Source of the DNA: Flavobacteriales bacterium
GTDB lineage: Bacteria > Bacteroidota > Bacteroidia > Flavobacteriales > Flavobacteriaceae
NCBI GenBank assembly: GCA_013205245.1
Contig: JABMNH010000029.1
Span: 1 to 40,021, forward strand
Reading direction: 5' to 3'
Length of the DNA stretch: 40,021 bases
Below, piece after piece: positions 29,201 to 37,084 of the stretch; the first letter of the stretch is position 1, and each line of letters begins with the position of its first letter. The translations under genes were made by a program, and so were the position numbers. The notes below the pieces were generated by a model, which ran no database searches, was not told the origin of the DNA, and saw only the letters and a list, made by a program, of their open reading frames with translations.

Positions 29201-29515
29201 ATAATAAGCTGGGGTGTTACTGTGTGTAGTGCAGTATCTGTACCGCTAGCTGTAAAAAATGAGGTCATTGCGGGTTTCAGAATGTGGCCAAATCCCAGTA
29301 ATGGTTTGATAAATATAAGCATGACAAACCCTAATGCAGATAAGGTGTTTATAGATGTTTTTGATACTTTAGGCAGACGTGTTAAACTGCTTCGTTACGG
29401 CACTAATTTTATATTTAACGAATCTCTTGATTTAAAAGAACTACAAAAGGGGATTTACTTTATTAAAATTATTAAAGGGGGTCAGATTCTCATTAAAAAA
29501 ATCATTTTGAATTAA
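26228..29515 (+). CDS. T9SS-exported metzincin metalloprotease with P domain
   Basis: Zinc endopeptidase, secreted or cell-surface. The 1095 residues start with a Sec signal peptide (MKRFTRIVLI..IGFSQ, cleavage near 22). A pro-region of about 200 residues follows, then a reprolysin-like domain with HEMGHQFGATH at 349-359 (three zinc His and catalytic Glu350) and a Met-turn IMAYAG (Met388). After it come Ig-like repeats (about 430-770), a fibronectin III-like module (about 771-860, NAKTYDVQVSTD..YYWRVRP) and a proprotein-convertase P domain (about 870-1005, THAWIGDIALSITDP..GNWVLFAEDQ). The last 80 residues (FRMWPNPSNGLINI..GIYFIKIIKGGQ) are a type A T9SS sorting signal. A TTG start at 26207 is rejected because the ATG gives a clean signal peptide and a promoter overlaps the TTG. 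It is a single-gene unit. Confidence 0.9.
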   Translation: MKRFTRIVLISIFFFIAQIGFSQTKDVWAVSKTQVASAKILQRTSSPKDFKNYKLDIQKLKKDLTNAPFRKSKFSKSKTIVTFPDASGKMIDYVVLEAPVMAPELAKKFPNNKSYVGRSLTDKSTSIRFSVNQLGVYAMIFKAGEEVEYLDPYNKDRSQYMVYRRSDLPKKDQNFVCLTKETKGLNITTALKSFNANDAKLRTFRLALAATGEYSQFHINQAELSTGTDAQKKAAVMAAMTTTLMRVNGVFENDVALTMVLVANNDKLIYLDGAKDPYTNNNGNTLLAENQKIVDSIIGTANYDIGHVFSTGGGGVAVLNSPCTTSKAQGVTGQTNPVGDAFDMDFVAHEMGHQFGATHTFNGDAGSCAGGNRTDATAVEPGSGSTIMAYAGICSPQDVQNHSDAYFHSVSIQQMYANISVGSGNCADQTSLVNNLNAPLVNAGADVVIPKSTPFKLTAVGSDADNNTLTYNWEQTDTQITTIPPSATATGGAVFRSVSPTIATTRYFPTINTVLAGQTATTWEVLPSVARTLNFDVTVRDNVSGGGQTARDAKILTVDANSGPFIVTSQSTALTYDIGSTQTITWDVANTNLAPVNCTHVDILLSTDGGQTYPITLVSNGLNNGSANVLLPNNPTTSARIMVAGLNNVFFNVNVSNFTIQESNFSLLPISNFTDACSGSNVLINYTYQVFAGFSEITTFTALNLPSGINASFNPSSTSVNGTDVVLTLSGLTDAILGNNTISVQASSTSLTRTVDTNLQVYSPNFNTQTLIAPSDGSIGVALNPTLSWTPQSNAKTYDVQVSTDTSFNTLIASVNTTSTSYALANLTEATTYYWRVRPVNPCTTGSFSATNAFATYQQVCNTTSYSGSALFIPDNSPIGVSSTLSVADSVIITDVNIGVTITHAWIGDIALSITDPANKTVNLITSSFCEPQNMNTIFDDSGAIATCNTSAPGYSGTIKPSGALSLFNGDNAQGNWVLFAEDQGPSDIGSIISWGVTVCSAVSVPLAVKNEVIAGFRMWPNPSNGLINISMTNPNADKVFIDVFDTLGRRVKLLRYGTNFIFNESLDLKELQKGIYFIKIIKGGQILIKKIILN

Positions 29516-29607
29516 TATAATAGGAATTACGCTATGTCAATTTTCGAATATAGACATAAGAAAGATGTTTTTTTAAGAAGAATTTAACAAGAATTAAAAA
29601 AAAATCG

Positions 29608-29614
29608 TATTTTG
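29608..29614 (+). promoter_or_regulatory. Weak putative -7 element for the TonB-dependent receptor
   Basis: TATTTTG is the TAnnTTTG pattern with one base missing, 37 bases upstream of the receptor ATG. It is embedded in an A-rich leader. No -33 element is evident. Confidence 0.3.
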
Positions 29615-29651
29615 CACTAGTTTTAACATAAATAATCAATATATAACAACT

Positions 29652-32450
29652 ATGAAAAAGTTATTTAGCATTGCTTTTGTGCTCTTTTTAGGAACTTCCC
29701 TATTCGCACAAACAACGGTAACCGGTATTGTAAAAGACGCAAAGTCTGGTGAATCTTTACCTGGAGTAAGTATTAAATTAGTAGGTCATGCTGTAGGGAC
29801 ATCTACAGATTTTGACGGTAAATTCACTCTTAAGGTAGACGAACCTTTGCCTTTTAAATTAGAAGCGTCTTATGTAGGTTACACAGCACTAACTGTAGAT
29901 GTAACTAAAGACAACATGGATTTAAGTATCTCTTTAAGTGAAGAAAGTAGCCGCTTAGACGAAGTAATTGTGTCGGCTTCTCGAACGCCAGAAAGTATCA
30001 GAGAATCGCCAGTAACGGTTGAACGTTTTGATATTAGAGATATCAAAAATACAGCTTCTGTATCATTTTATGATGGTTTAGAAAATCTAAAAGGTGTGCA
30101 ATTAAACACCAATAGTTTAACGTTTAAATCTGTTAATACACGTGGTTTTGCAACTTTTGCAAACACCCGTTTTGTACAGTTGGTTGATGGTATGGACAAT
30201 GCCTCTCCAGCCTTAAACTTTGTAATGGGTAACTTGGTAGGTATGTCTGAATTAGATGTAAAATCTGTTGAATTATTACCAGGTGCATCATCTGCATTAT
30301 ATGGTGCCAATGCCTTTAATGGTATTTTATTTATGACTAGTAAAAGTCCGTTCGATTACCAAGGCGTTAGTGTGTACGTTAAATCTGGTTACACCAATCA
30401 AAAAGCAGCTGGTAATAATGAATATTGGGATGCTGGTATTCGTATGGCTCATGCTTTTTCTGATAAATTTGCTGCTAAAGTTTCATTTTCTTATTTACAA
30501 GGAACTGACTGGATTGCTGCCGATTTTCACGATGTAAACGATGCTTCAAACACATCATCTTCACCAAGCTACGACGGCTTAAATGTTTATGGTGATGAGG
30601 TTGCAACTACTTTAGATTTTGATGCTATTGCAGCAGGCGCAGGTCTTGTTTTACCTCCAGGAATGTTAGGCTCATCTAAAGTGGCACGTACAGGTTATAA
30701 AGAAAGTGAAATGATAGATCCTAAAGCCGAAAGTGTTAAAGGTGATTTAACATTGGTTTATCGTCCTTTTGCAGATGATTTAGAAGTGATTTATCAAGGT
30801 AAAGTTGGTACAGGAAACACCACTTATCAAGGTGCTAATCGCTATAATTTAAGAGATTTTATCATGCAACAACATAAATTTGAAGTGCATAATAAAGACT
30901 TCTTTGTAAGGGCTTATACCATTACAGAAAGTGCTGGTAATTCTTTCGATTCAAGATTTGCGGCGATCAATTTAAACAGAAGTTGGAAAGGAGATACACA
31001 ATGGTTTACAGAATATGCGCAAACATATATTGGTGGAAGATTAGGTGCTATTACTGGCACACCAATGTCTGATGCTCAAGCGCATGGTGTAGCGCGTCAG
31101 GTTGCCCAAACGGGAGCTTTAATACCAGGAACTGCTGCTTTTAATGCTGGTTTAGCTGAAATAACTTCTGATCCTTCATTATTAACGGGGTCTAAGTTTG
31201 TTGATGCTACCAAAATGTCTCAAGTTGAAGGAAATTATAACTTTTCAAATTTAACAGATGTTGCCGAAATTCAAATAGGTGGCTCATGGAGAGAATATGA
31301 ATTGAATTCTGCAGGTACAATTTTTACCGATAATGATGGCCCAATTACCTATAGTGAATATGGTGCCTATATGCAAGTGATGAAAAAAGTAATGGATGAT
31401 AAATTAAAATTTACAGGATCTGTTCGTTATGATAAATCTAAAAATTATGATGGTAATTATTCACCACGCGTATCTTTAGTATATTCTGCAGGTGATAGAG
31501 GTCAACATAACATTAGAGCGTCTTTCCAAACAGGATTTAGAAATCCAGATACCCAAAGTCAATATATTGGTTTAGATGTTGGAAATGCCCTTTTAGTTGG
31601 TTCTGCTCCAGACAATTTAGATCGTTATGAATCTAGACCTTATCCTGTAAGTACAACAGGTCAAGCCATAGGTATGCCTTCAACATTAACAGTTACAGGC
31701 AGACAAGGTTATGAAAATGCCTTTTCTTTAGAGTCTGTTATGGCAGGTGCACCTCAAAAATTTAATACACCATTTGTACAACCAGAAAAAATTACAGCTT
31801 ACGAACTTGGTTATAGAGGCACAATAGGTAATGTATCTATTGATTTAAGCGGTTATTATAATGATTATACTGGTTTTATTGCTCAAAAAACAGTCTTAGC
31901 ACCTTTATATGGTAAAGCAGATTTTTCTGATTTTGTTCCAGGAACACTTCCTGCACCACTTGCTCTTATAGCTTTATCAAAAGGCGATTATGTACCTTTT
32001 AGAACTTACACTAATTCTGCTGGAGATGTTACTTCTTATGGCGTTGGATTAGGCTTAGCTGCTAAAGTTTTCGAAGACTATGACTTTACATTAAATTACT
32101 CATACTCTAAATTTAAATTTGATCAAGCTTCAGATCCAGGATTTGAAGCAGGTTTTAACACACCAGAAAACAGTTTAAAAGCTTCTTTTGGAAACCCAGA
32201 AGTACTTAAAAACTTTGGATTTAATTTTAGTGTGCGTTATTTTGATTCTTACTTATGGCAAGCTTCATTTGGTAATGGCACAGTACCTGCTGCAACTGTT
32301 TTAGATGCGCAATTGTCATATAAATTACCAAGTTGGAACGCTTCTTTAAAATTAGGAGCTAACAACTTAGGAGGTAAAGAATATACACAAGCTTATGGTA
32401 CAGGTATGATAGGATCTATGTATTTCTTATCTTTCACTGTAAATCCTTAA
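29652..32450 (+). CDS. TonB-dependent outer-membrane receptor with carboxypeptidase-like domain
   Basis: Energy-coupled outer-membrane transporter, substrate unknown. The 932 residues carry a Sec signal (MKKLFSIAFVLFLGTSLFAQ, cleavage near 19). A carboxypeptidase D regulatory-like beta-sandwich (about 21-110, VTGIVKDAKSGESLPGVSIKL..GTSTDFDGKFTL) follows, then a TonB box-plug region from about 118 with LDEVIVSASRTPESIRESPVTVE and NTRGFATFANTRFVQLVDGMD. A 22-strand barrel runs to the C-terminus, which ends in an aromatic-rich strand. There is no adjacent susD-like gene and no SusC signature, so it is probably a stand-alone receptor and not part of a polysaccharide locus. A strong terminator follows. 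The runs of favoured codons suggest high expression. Confidence 0.92.
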   Translation: MKKLFSIAFVLFLGTSLFAQTTVTGIVKDAKSGESLPGVSIKLVGHAVGTSTDFDGKFTLKVDEPLPFKLEASYVGYTALTVDVTKDNMDLSISLSEESSRLDEVIVSASRTPESIRESPVTVERFDIRDIKNTASVSFYDGLENLKGVQLNTNSLTFKSVNTRGFATFANTRFVQLVDGMDNASPALNFVMGNLVGMSELDVKSVELLPGASSALYGANAFNGILFMTSKSPFDYQGVSVYVKSGYTNQKAAGNNEYWDAGIRMAHAFSDKFAAKVSFSYLQGTDWIAADFHDVNDASNTSSSPSYDGLNVYGDEVATTLDFDAIAAGAGLVLPPGMLGSSKVARTGYKESEMIDPKAESVKGDLTLVYRPFADDLEVIYQGKVGTGNTTYQGANRYNLRDFIMQQHKFEVHNKDFFVRAYTITESAGNSFDSRFAAINLNRSWKGDTQWFTEYAQTYIGGRLGAITGTPMSDAQAHGVARQVAQTGALIPGTAAFNAGLAEITSDPSLLTGSKFVDATKMSQVEGNYNFSNLTDVAEIQIGGSWREYELNSAGTIFTDNDGPITYSEYGAYMQVMKKVMDDKLKFTGSVRYDKSKNYDGNYSPRVSLVYSAGDRGQHNIRASFQTGFRNPDTQSQYIGLDVGNALLVGSAPDNLDRYESRPYPVSTTGQAIGMPSTLTVTGRQGYENAFSLESVMAGAPQKFNTPFVQPEKITAYELGYRGTIGNVSIDLSGYYNDYTGFIAQKTVLAPLYGKADFSDFVPGTLPAPLALIALSKGDYVPFRTYTNSAGDVTSYGVGLGLAAKVFEDYDFTLNYSYSKFKFDQASDPGFEAGFNTPENSLKASFGNPEVLKNFGFNFSVRYFDSYLWQASFGNGTVPAATVLDAQLSYKLPSWNASLKLGANNLGGKEYTQAYGTGMIGSMYFLSFTVNP

Positions 32451-32474
32451 TAAAAAGAACGTTTTAAATACGAT

Positions 32475-32506
32475 AAAAAGCCCCGCATTGCGGGGCTTTT
32501 TTTTTT
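32475..32506 (+). terminator. Intrinsic terminator after the TonB-dependent receptor
   Basis: A GCCCCGC/GCGGGGC stem flanked by A and T runs, closed by an ATT loop, is followed by ten T residues on the plus strand. It starts about 25 bases after the receptor stop, in a strongly GC-rich contrast to the surroundings. It isolates the receptor from atpD. Confidence 0.95.
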
Positions 32507-32575
32507 GAAGTAAATGCTTTAATCATCCTTAAATAAATTAATTAAAAACCTGTTTTTATTTCTAAAAAAAAGCAC

Positions 32576-32583
32576 TATTTTTG
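32576..32583 (+). promoter_or_regulatory. Putative atpD promoter (-7 element)
   Basis: TATTTTTG fits TAnnTTTG exactly and is followed by CAAC, with a leader of about 50 bases before the atpD ATG. It lies between the receptor terminator and atpD. TGTTTTT at 32551-32557 is the only -33 candidate and is weak. Confidence 0.5.
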
Positions 32584-32622
32584 CAACTTCAAATTAATAA
32601 ATAATTAAAGGCGTAACGCTAA

Positions 32623-34149
<1,527 letters not shown>

Positions 34150-34152
34150 TAT

Positions 34153-34214
34153 TGGTTCATGGTTATTAGTTGATGGTTTCTAGATAACACCACCAACAAA
34201 TAACAAATAGCCAA
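34153..34214 (+). repeat. Extended imperfect hairpin between atpD and atpC
   Basis: The arms GTTGATGGT (34169-34177) and ACCACCAAC (34189-34197) pair with one mismatch. GTTATT (34162-34167) and AATAAC (34199-34204) extend the stem, and TTGG (34153-34156) can pair with CCAA (34211-34214). It fills almost the whole 83-base gap between atpD and atpC. It has no T tract. It could set the ratio of beta to epsilon subunits by RNA processing or attenuation, or be a dispersed intergenic repeat. Confidence 0.5.
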
Positions 34215-34232
34215 CAACAAACAATTAAAAGT

Positions 34233-34511
34233 ATGTTTTTAGAAATTGTAACACCCGAAGCCACTTTATGCAAATTAGATGTAACGTCTGTTCTTGTGCC
34301 TGGTGTTGAAGGCGAATTTCAAATGTTAAATAACCATGCACCAATAGTTTCTTCATTAATGAAAGGGACTGTTAAAATTTATGGTGATGTTGTTATAGAT
34401 GAAAAATATCAAGATAGATTTACCGATGGTAAAGACAGTGGAAAATGGTTAGCTATAGAAAGTGGTACTATTGAAATGAATGATAATAAAATCATTATTT
34501 TAGTAGATTAA
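34233..34511 (+). CDS. atpC: F1 ATP synthase subunit epsilon, short form
   Basis: Couples the central stalk to the c-ring. The 92 residues form only the N-terminal beta-sandwich (LEIVTPEATLCKLDVTSVLVPGVEGEFQMLNNHAPIVSSLMKGTVKIYG). The C-terminal two-helix domain that inhibits hydrolysis in E. coli (about 138 residues in all) is missing. Short epsilon subunits are usual in Bacteroidota, so this is not a truncation of this copy. The order atpD-atpC is conserved, and the gene ends at a bidirectional terminator 20 bases on. Confidence 0.93.
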   Translation: MFLEIVTPEATLCKLDVTSVLVPGVEGEFQMLNNHAPIVSSLMKGTVKIYGDVVIDEKYQDRFTDGKDSGKWLAIESGTIEMNDNKIIILVD

Positions 34512-34530
34512 AGTTATACTTAGATACAAT

Positions 34531-34570
34531 TAAAAAAGCCTTGATGAATTAATTCATCAAGGCTTTTTTA
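34531..34570. terminator. 40-bp perfect palindrome, bidirectional terminator
   Basis: The two 20-base halves are exact reverse complements, with the left half running from TAAAAAAGCC to TTGATGAATT. The hairpin has an A run on one side and TTTTTT on the other, so it is an intrinsic terminator in both directions. It sits between the convergent atpC (stop at 34511) and rseP (stop at 34592). Confidence 0.95.
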
Positions 34571-34591
34571 GTATAGAGCTGTTTTATAAAT

Positions 34592-35935
34592 TTATTTAAA
34601 CAGCTTATAAATATCATTGCCATTGGCAAATAACAGCAAGGCAATTAGAATGATAAAACCAGCTATTTGGGCATATTCTAAAAATTTATCGCTTGGTTTT
34701 CTACGTGTAATAATTTCGAATAAAGTAAAGACCACATGTCCGCCATCAAGAGCTGGAATAGGTAATAAATTCATAAATCCTAAGATTAATGATAAGAAAG
34801 CAGTTATGCTCCAAAAGGCTTGCCAATCCCATTCAGATGGGAAAATACTGCCAATAGCAATAAAGCCACCAACGCCTTTATAAGCACCAGTACTTGGATT
34901 AAAAATAGCTTTTAACTGTGTTACATAACTCAGCATTTTTTCTTTAGATTTATGAAGACCAACGGGGAAAGATTGCAGTAAAGAGTAATCTTTTGTTTCT
35001 ATTTTATAAATGTTTAATTTTTCTAACTCTTCAAAGGTTGGGCTGTATAAACCTACGCCAAGCATACCCTTATCGTCTATAATTAAATTAAGACTTTCTA
35101 TTTTTCCATTTCGTTTAACCGTCACAGGGACATCTTGTCCTTTTAAGCTTTGTAAAATGGGTGCAACTTCATCAAAATAACTAATAGGCGTATTATTAAT
35201 GGCTACAACTTGATCTTTTAATTCTAAACCGCGTTCTAAATTTGGTGAGATTTTAGAAATAGAACCTATAATAAAAGGCAATCGTAAGCCAATAAATCGT
35301 TTTTGATCGGCGTCAATTATTTGAGAAATAAAATCGGCGGGAATTGCAATTGTTCTTATAGAACCATCGCGTTCTATAGTGAGTTCTTTACCAAATAATA
35401 TTTTTAATTGAATGTCAGAAAAGTTTTTGACAGTTTCATTATCGACTTTTAAGATTTTATCGCCATTTTCTAGCCCTAATTTATAACCAATAGAATCTAT
35501 AATGCTCACACCATCTTTTAAACTGTCATTTGGTAAGAACTTATCGCCATAAGCATAAGCCATACCAATGTAAATAACGATGGCTAGAATAAAGTTTACC
35601 GTTACGCCACCCAGCATAATAATTAAACGCTGCCAAGCTGGTTTCGATCTAAATTCCCATGGTTGCGGCGGTAGCTTCATTTGCTCTTTATCCATGCTTT
35701 CGTCAATCATTCCAGATATCTTAACATAGCCACCAAGAGGCAACCAGCCTATGCCATATTCTGTACCTCCTTTTTTAAAGCTAAAAAGTTTTTTGCCCCA
35801 AGCATCAAAAAACAGGTAGAATTTTTCTACACGGGTTTTGAATAATTTAGCAGGTAAGTAATGCCCAAATTCGTGTAAAACAATTAATAGAGAAAGGCTT
35901 AATATAAATTGAGATATTTTTATAAATAATTCCAT
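34592..35935 (-). CDS. rseP: Site-2 zinc protease, RseP family
   Basis: Intramembrane metalloprotease of the S2P family; family members cleave anti-sigma factors. In the 447 residues the HEFGH zinc site is at 21-25 in the first membrane helix. A second membrane segment (LIIMLGGVTVNFILAIVIYIGMAYA) follows, then two PDZ-like regions (about 130-290, with DSIGYKLGLENGDKILKVDNETV and LERGLELKDQVVAINNTPI), and a C-terminal helix with LLPIPALDGGH, the third zinc ligand. The length is normal. It converges on atpC across a bidirectional terminator and diverges from the SCO1-like gene. The anti-sigma target in this organism is unknown. Confidence 0.93.
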   Translation of the reverse strand: MELFIKISQFILSLSLLIVLHEFGHYLPAKLFKTRVEKFYLFFDAWGKKLFSFKKGGTEYGIGWLPLGGYVKISGMIDESMDKEQMKLPPQPWEFRSKPAWQRLIIMLGGVTVNFILAIVIYIGMAYAYGDKFLPNDSLKDGVSIIDSIGYKLGLENGDKILKVDNETVKNFSDIQLKILFGKELTIERDGSIRTIAIPADFISQIIDADQKRFIGLRLPFIIGSISKISPNLERGLELKDQVVAINNTPISYFDEVAPILQSLKGQDVPVTVKRNGKIESLNLIIDDKGMLGVGLYSPTFEELEKLNIYKIETKDYSLLQSFPVGLHKSKEKMLSYVTQLKAIFNPSTGAYKGVGGFIAIGSIFPSEWDWQAFWSITAFLSLILGFMNLLPIPALDGGHVVFTLFEIITRRKPSDKFLEYAQIAGFIILIALLLFANGNDIYKLFK

Positions 35936-35966
35936 GTAGTGTCTTCTATATCTTTTAAATGAAGTG

Positions 35967-35974
35967 CAAATGTA
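35967..35974 (-). promoter_or_regulatory. Putative rseP promoter (-7 element)
   Basis: TACATTTG on the minus strand matches TAnnTTTG and ends 31 bases upstream of the rseP ATG. No -33 element at standard spacing. Confidence 0.45.
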
Positions 35975-36069
35975 CTCTTTTCTGAATAAATTTAGAGGTC
36001 ATAAAAAAGTCAATAATTTGTTAAAAAATAAGTTTCAATAAATATGTGATGCCAAGAAACTTATAATTG

Positions 36070-36077
36070 TAAATTTG
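36070..36077 (+). promoter_or_regulatory. Putative promoter of the SCO1-like gene (-7 element)
   Basis: TAAATTTG matches TAnnTTTG and ends 17 bases before the ATG at 36095. The 159-base gap shared with rseP also holds the rseP -7 element about 95 bases to the left. Confidence 0.45.
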
Positions 36078-36094
36078 CGAACTAAATAGTTAAA

Positions 36095-36778
36095 ATGGAA
36101 TTATTAAAGTTTTTTAAAAAATCATTTCCTACCCTTATTTTTATTGGGATATTTTCTGTTATATCTATTTATGTTTTTTACAAAATACAAACGCCCGAAA
36201 CAAAACTGCCTGTATTTAACCCTACCGATGTAAACCCCAGATTGGTTGATGCATCAAAAAGACATGTTAGAAACAGTCATAAAATAGGAGCGTTTAATTT
36301 GGTAGATCAAAATGGCGACAGTATCAGTAATGCAACTTATAAAGATAAAATTTATGTAGCCGATTTCTTTTTTACCCGATGCGAATCTATTTGCCCCATA
36401 ATGACTAATTATTTGACGCAAGTGCAAGATGTTTATAAAACAGATAACGAGATTATGTTTTTGTCTTTTTCGGTAACACCTGATATCGATAGTGTTTCTG
36501 TATTAAAAGATTATGCTTTAAAAAATAAAGTCATTGATTCTAAATGGCACATGGTAACAGGCAATAAAAAAGACATCTATAAATTGGCACGACAATCGTT
36601 TTTTGCGGCTTTAGATAAAGGCGATGGTGGCAAACAAGATTTTATCCATACAGAACAATTTGTACTCATCGATAAAAAGCAACAAATAAGAGGTTTTTAC
36701 GATGGCACAGATAAAATACAGGTAAACAAACTTATTGAAGACATAAAAATTTTAAAAAGCGAATACAGAAAACCCTAA
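36095..36778 (+). CDS. SCO1/SenC-family copper-binding protein
   Basis: Thioredoxin-fold protein that carries copper to cytochrome c oxidase, or acts in thiol redox control of that site. An N-terminal membrane anchor (about 10-30) is followed by a periplasmic domain. Copper ligands are Cys96 and Cys100 in RCESICP, and His185 in FIHTEQFVLID, the family's CxxxC plus His set. The 227 residues are a normal length. It is a single gene between rseP (divergent) and feoA (same strand, 66 bases on). Confidence 0.9.
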   Translation: MELLKFFKKSFPTLIFIGIFSVISIYVFYKIQTPETKLPVFNPTDVNPRLVDASKRHVRNSHKIGAFNLVDQNGDSISNATYKDKIYVADFFFTRCESICPIMTNYLTQVQDVYKTDNEIMFLSFSVTPDIDSVSVLKDYALKNKVIDSKWHMVTGNKKDIYKLARQSFFAALDKGDGGKQDFIHTEQFVLIDKKQQIRGFYDGTDKIQVNKLIEDIKILKSEYRKP

Positions 36779-36811
36779 CAATTATCATAGTTTGAAGAAT
36801 TTTTAAATGAG

Positions 36812-36819
36812 TATATTTG
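36812..36819 (+). promoter_or_regulatory. Putative feoAB promoter
   Basis: TATATTTG matches TAnnTTTG and TTTG at 36791-36794 is a -33 element with a 17-base spacer, the best promoter pair in the window. It ends 25 bases before the feoA ATG. I saw no obvious iron-regulator palindrome overlapping it. Confidence 0.6.
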
Positions 36820-36844
36820 CCCTTATTTATAATGAATCTTAATA

Positions 36845-37075
36845 ATGTCAAAAATAACGGTAGCTAATTTAAAAGTAGGAGAACGTGGTCTCATTGAGCA
36901 GGTAGCTATCGAGCATATTCCATTGAATTTACTTGAAATGGGCTGTTTGCCCGGAAAAGAAGTAGAACTCATACAGGTTGCACCGTTTAATGACCCACTT
37001 TACATACGGGTCAATGGCAGTCATTTAGCTATTCGCAGAGACGTTGCCGCTAAAATTCAAATTATTAAATTATAG
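36845..37075 (+). CDS. feoA: Ferrous iron transport protein A
   Basis: Small SH3-like cytoplasmic partner needed for FeoB function. The 76 residues show the FeoA pattern NLKVGERGLIEQV..IPLNLLEMGCLPGKEVELIQVAPFNDPLYIRVNGSHLAIRRDVAAKIQI. It starts 66 bases after the SCO1-like stop and ends 9 bases before feoB. Unlike in many Bacteroidota, where FeoA is fused to FeoB, the two are separate here. Expression together with feoB is clear from the spacing. Confidence 0.94.
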   Translation: MSKITVANLKVGERGLIEQVAIEHIPLNLLEMGCLPGKEVELIQVAPFNDPLYIRVNGSHLAIRRDVAAKIQIIKL

Positions 37076-37084
37076 CTTTTTAGA

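Noticed and set aside
29533..29558. Inverted repeat TATGTC/GACATA after the protease gene as a terminator
   Set aside because: Only six pairs around a 14-base loop, with no adjacent T tract; too weak to call.
29538..29588. 16-codon ORF in the gap after the protease gene
   Set aside because: Too short, and without a -7 element or A-rich leader at the right distance.
29652..32450. SusC of a polysaccharide utilisation locus
   Set aside because: No susD-like gene or glycan-degrading enzyme follows. The next genes are atpD and atpC, behind a strong terminator.
34233..34511. Truncated, broken atpC
   Set aside because: Short epsilon subunits are normal in Bacteroidota and the frame ends cleanly before a terminator.
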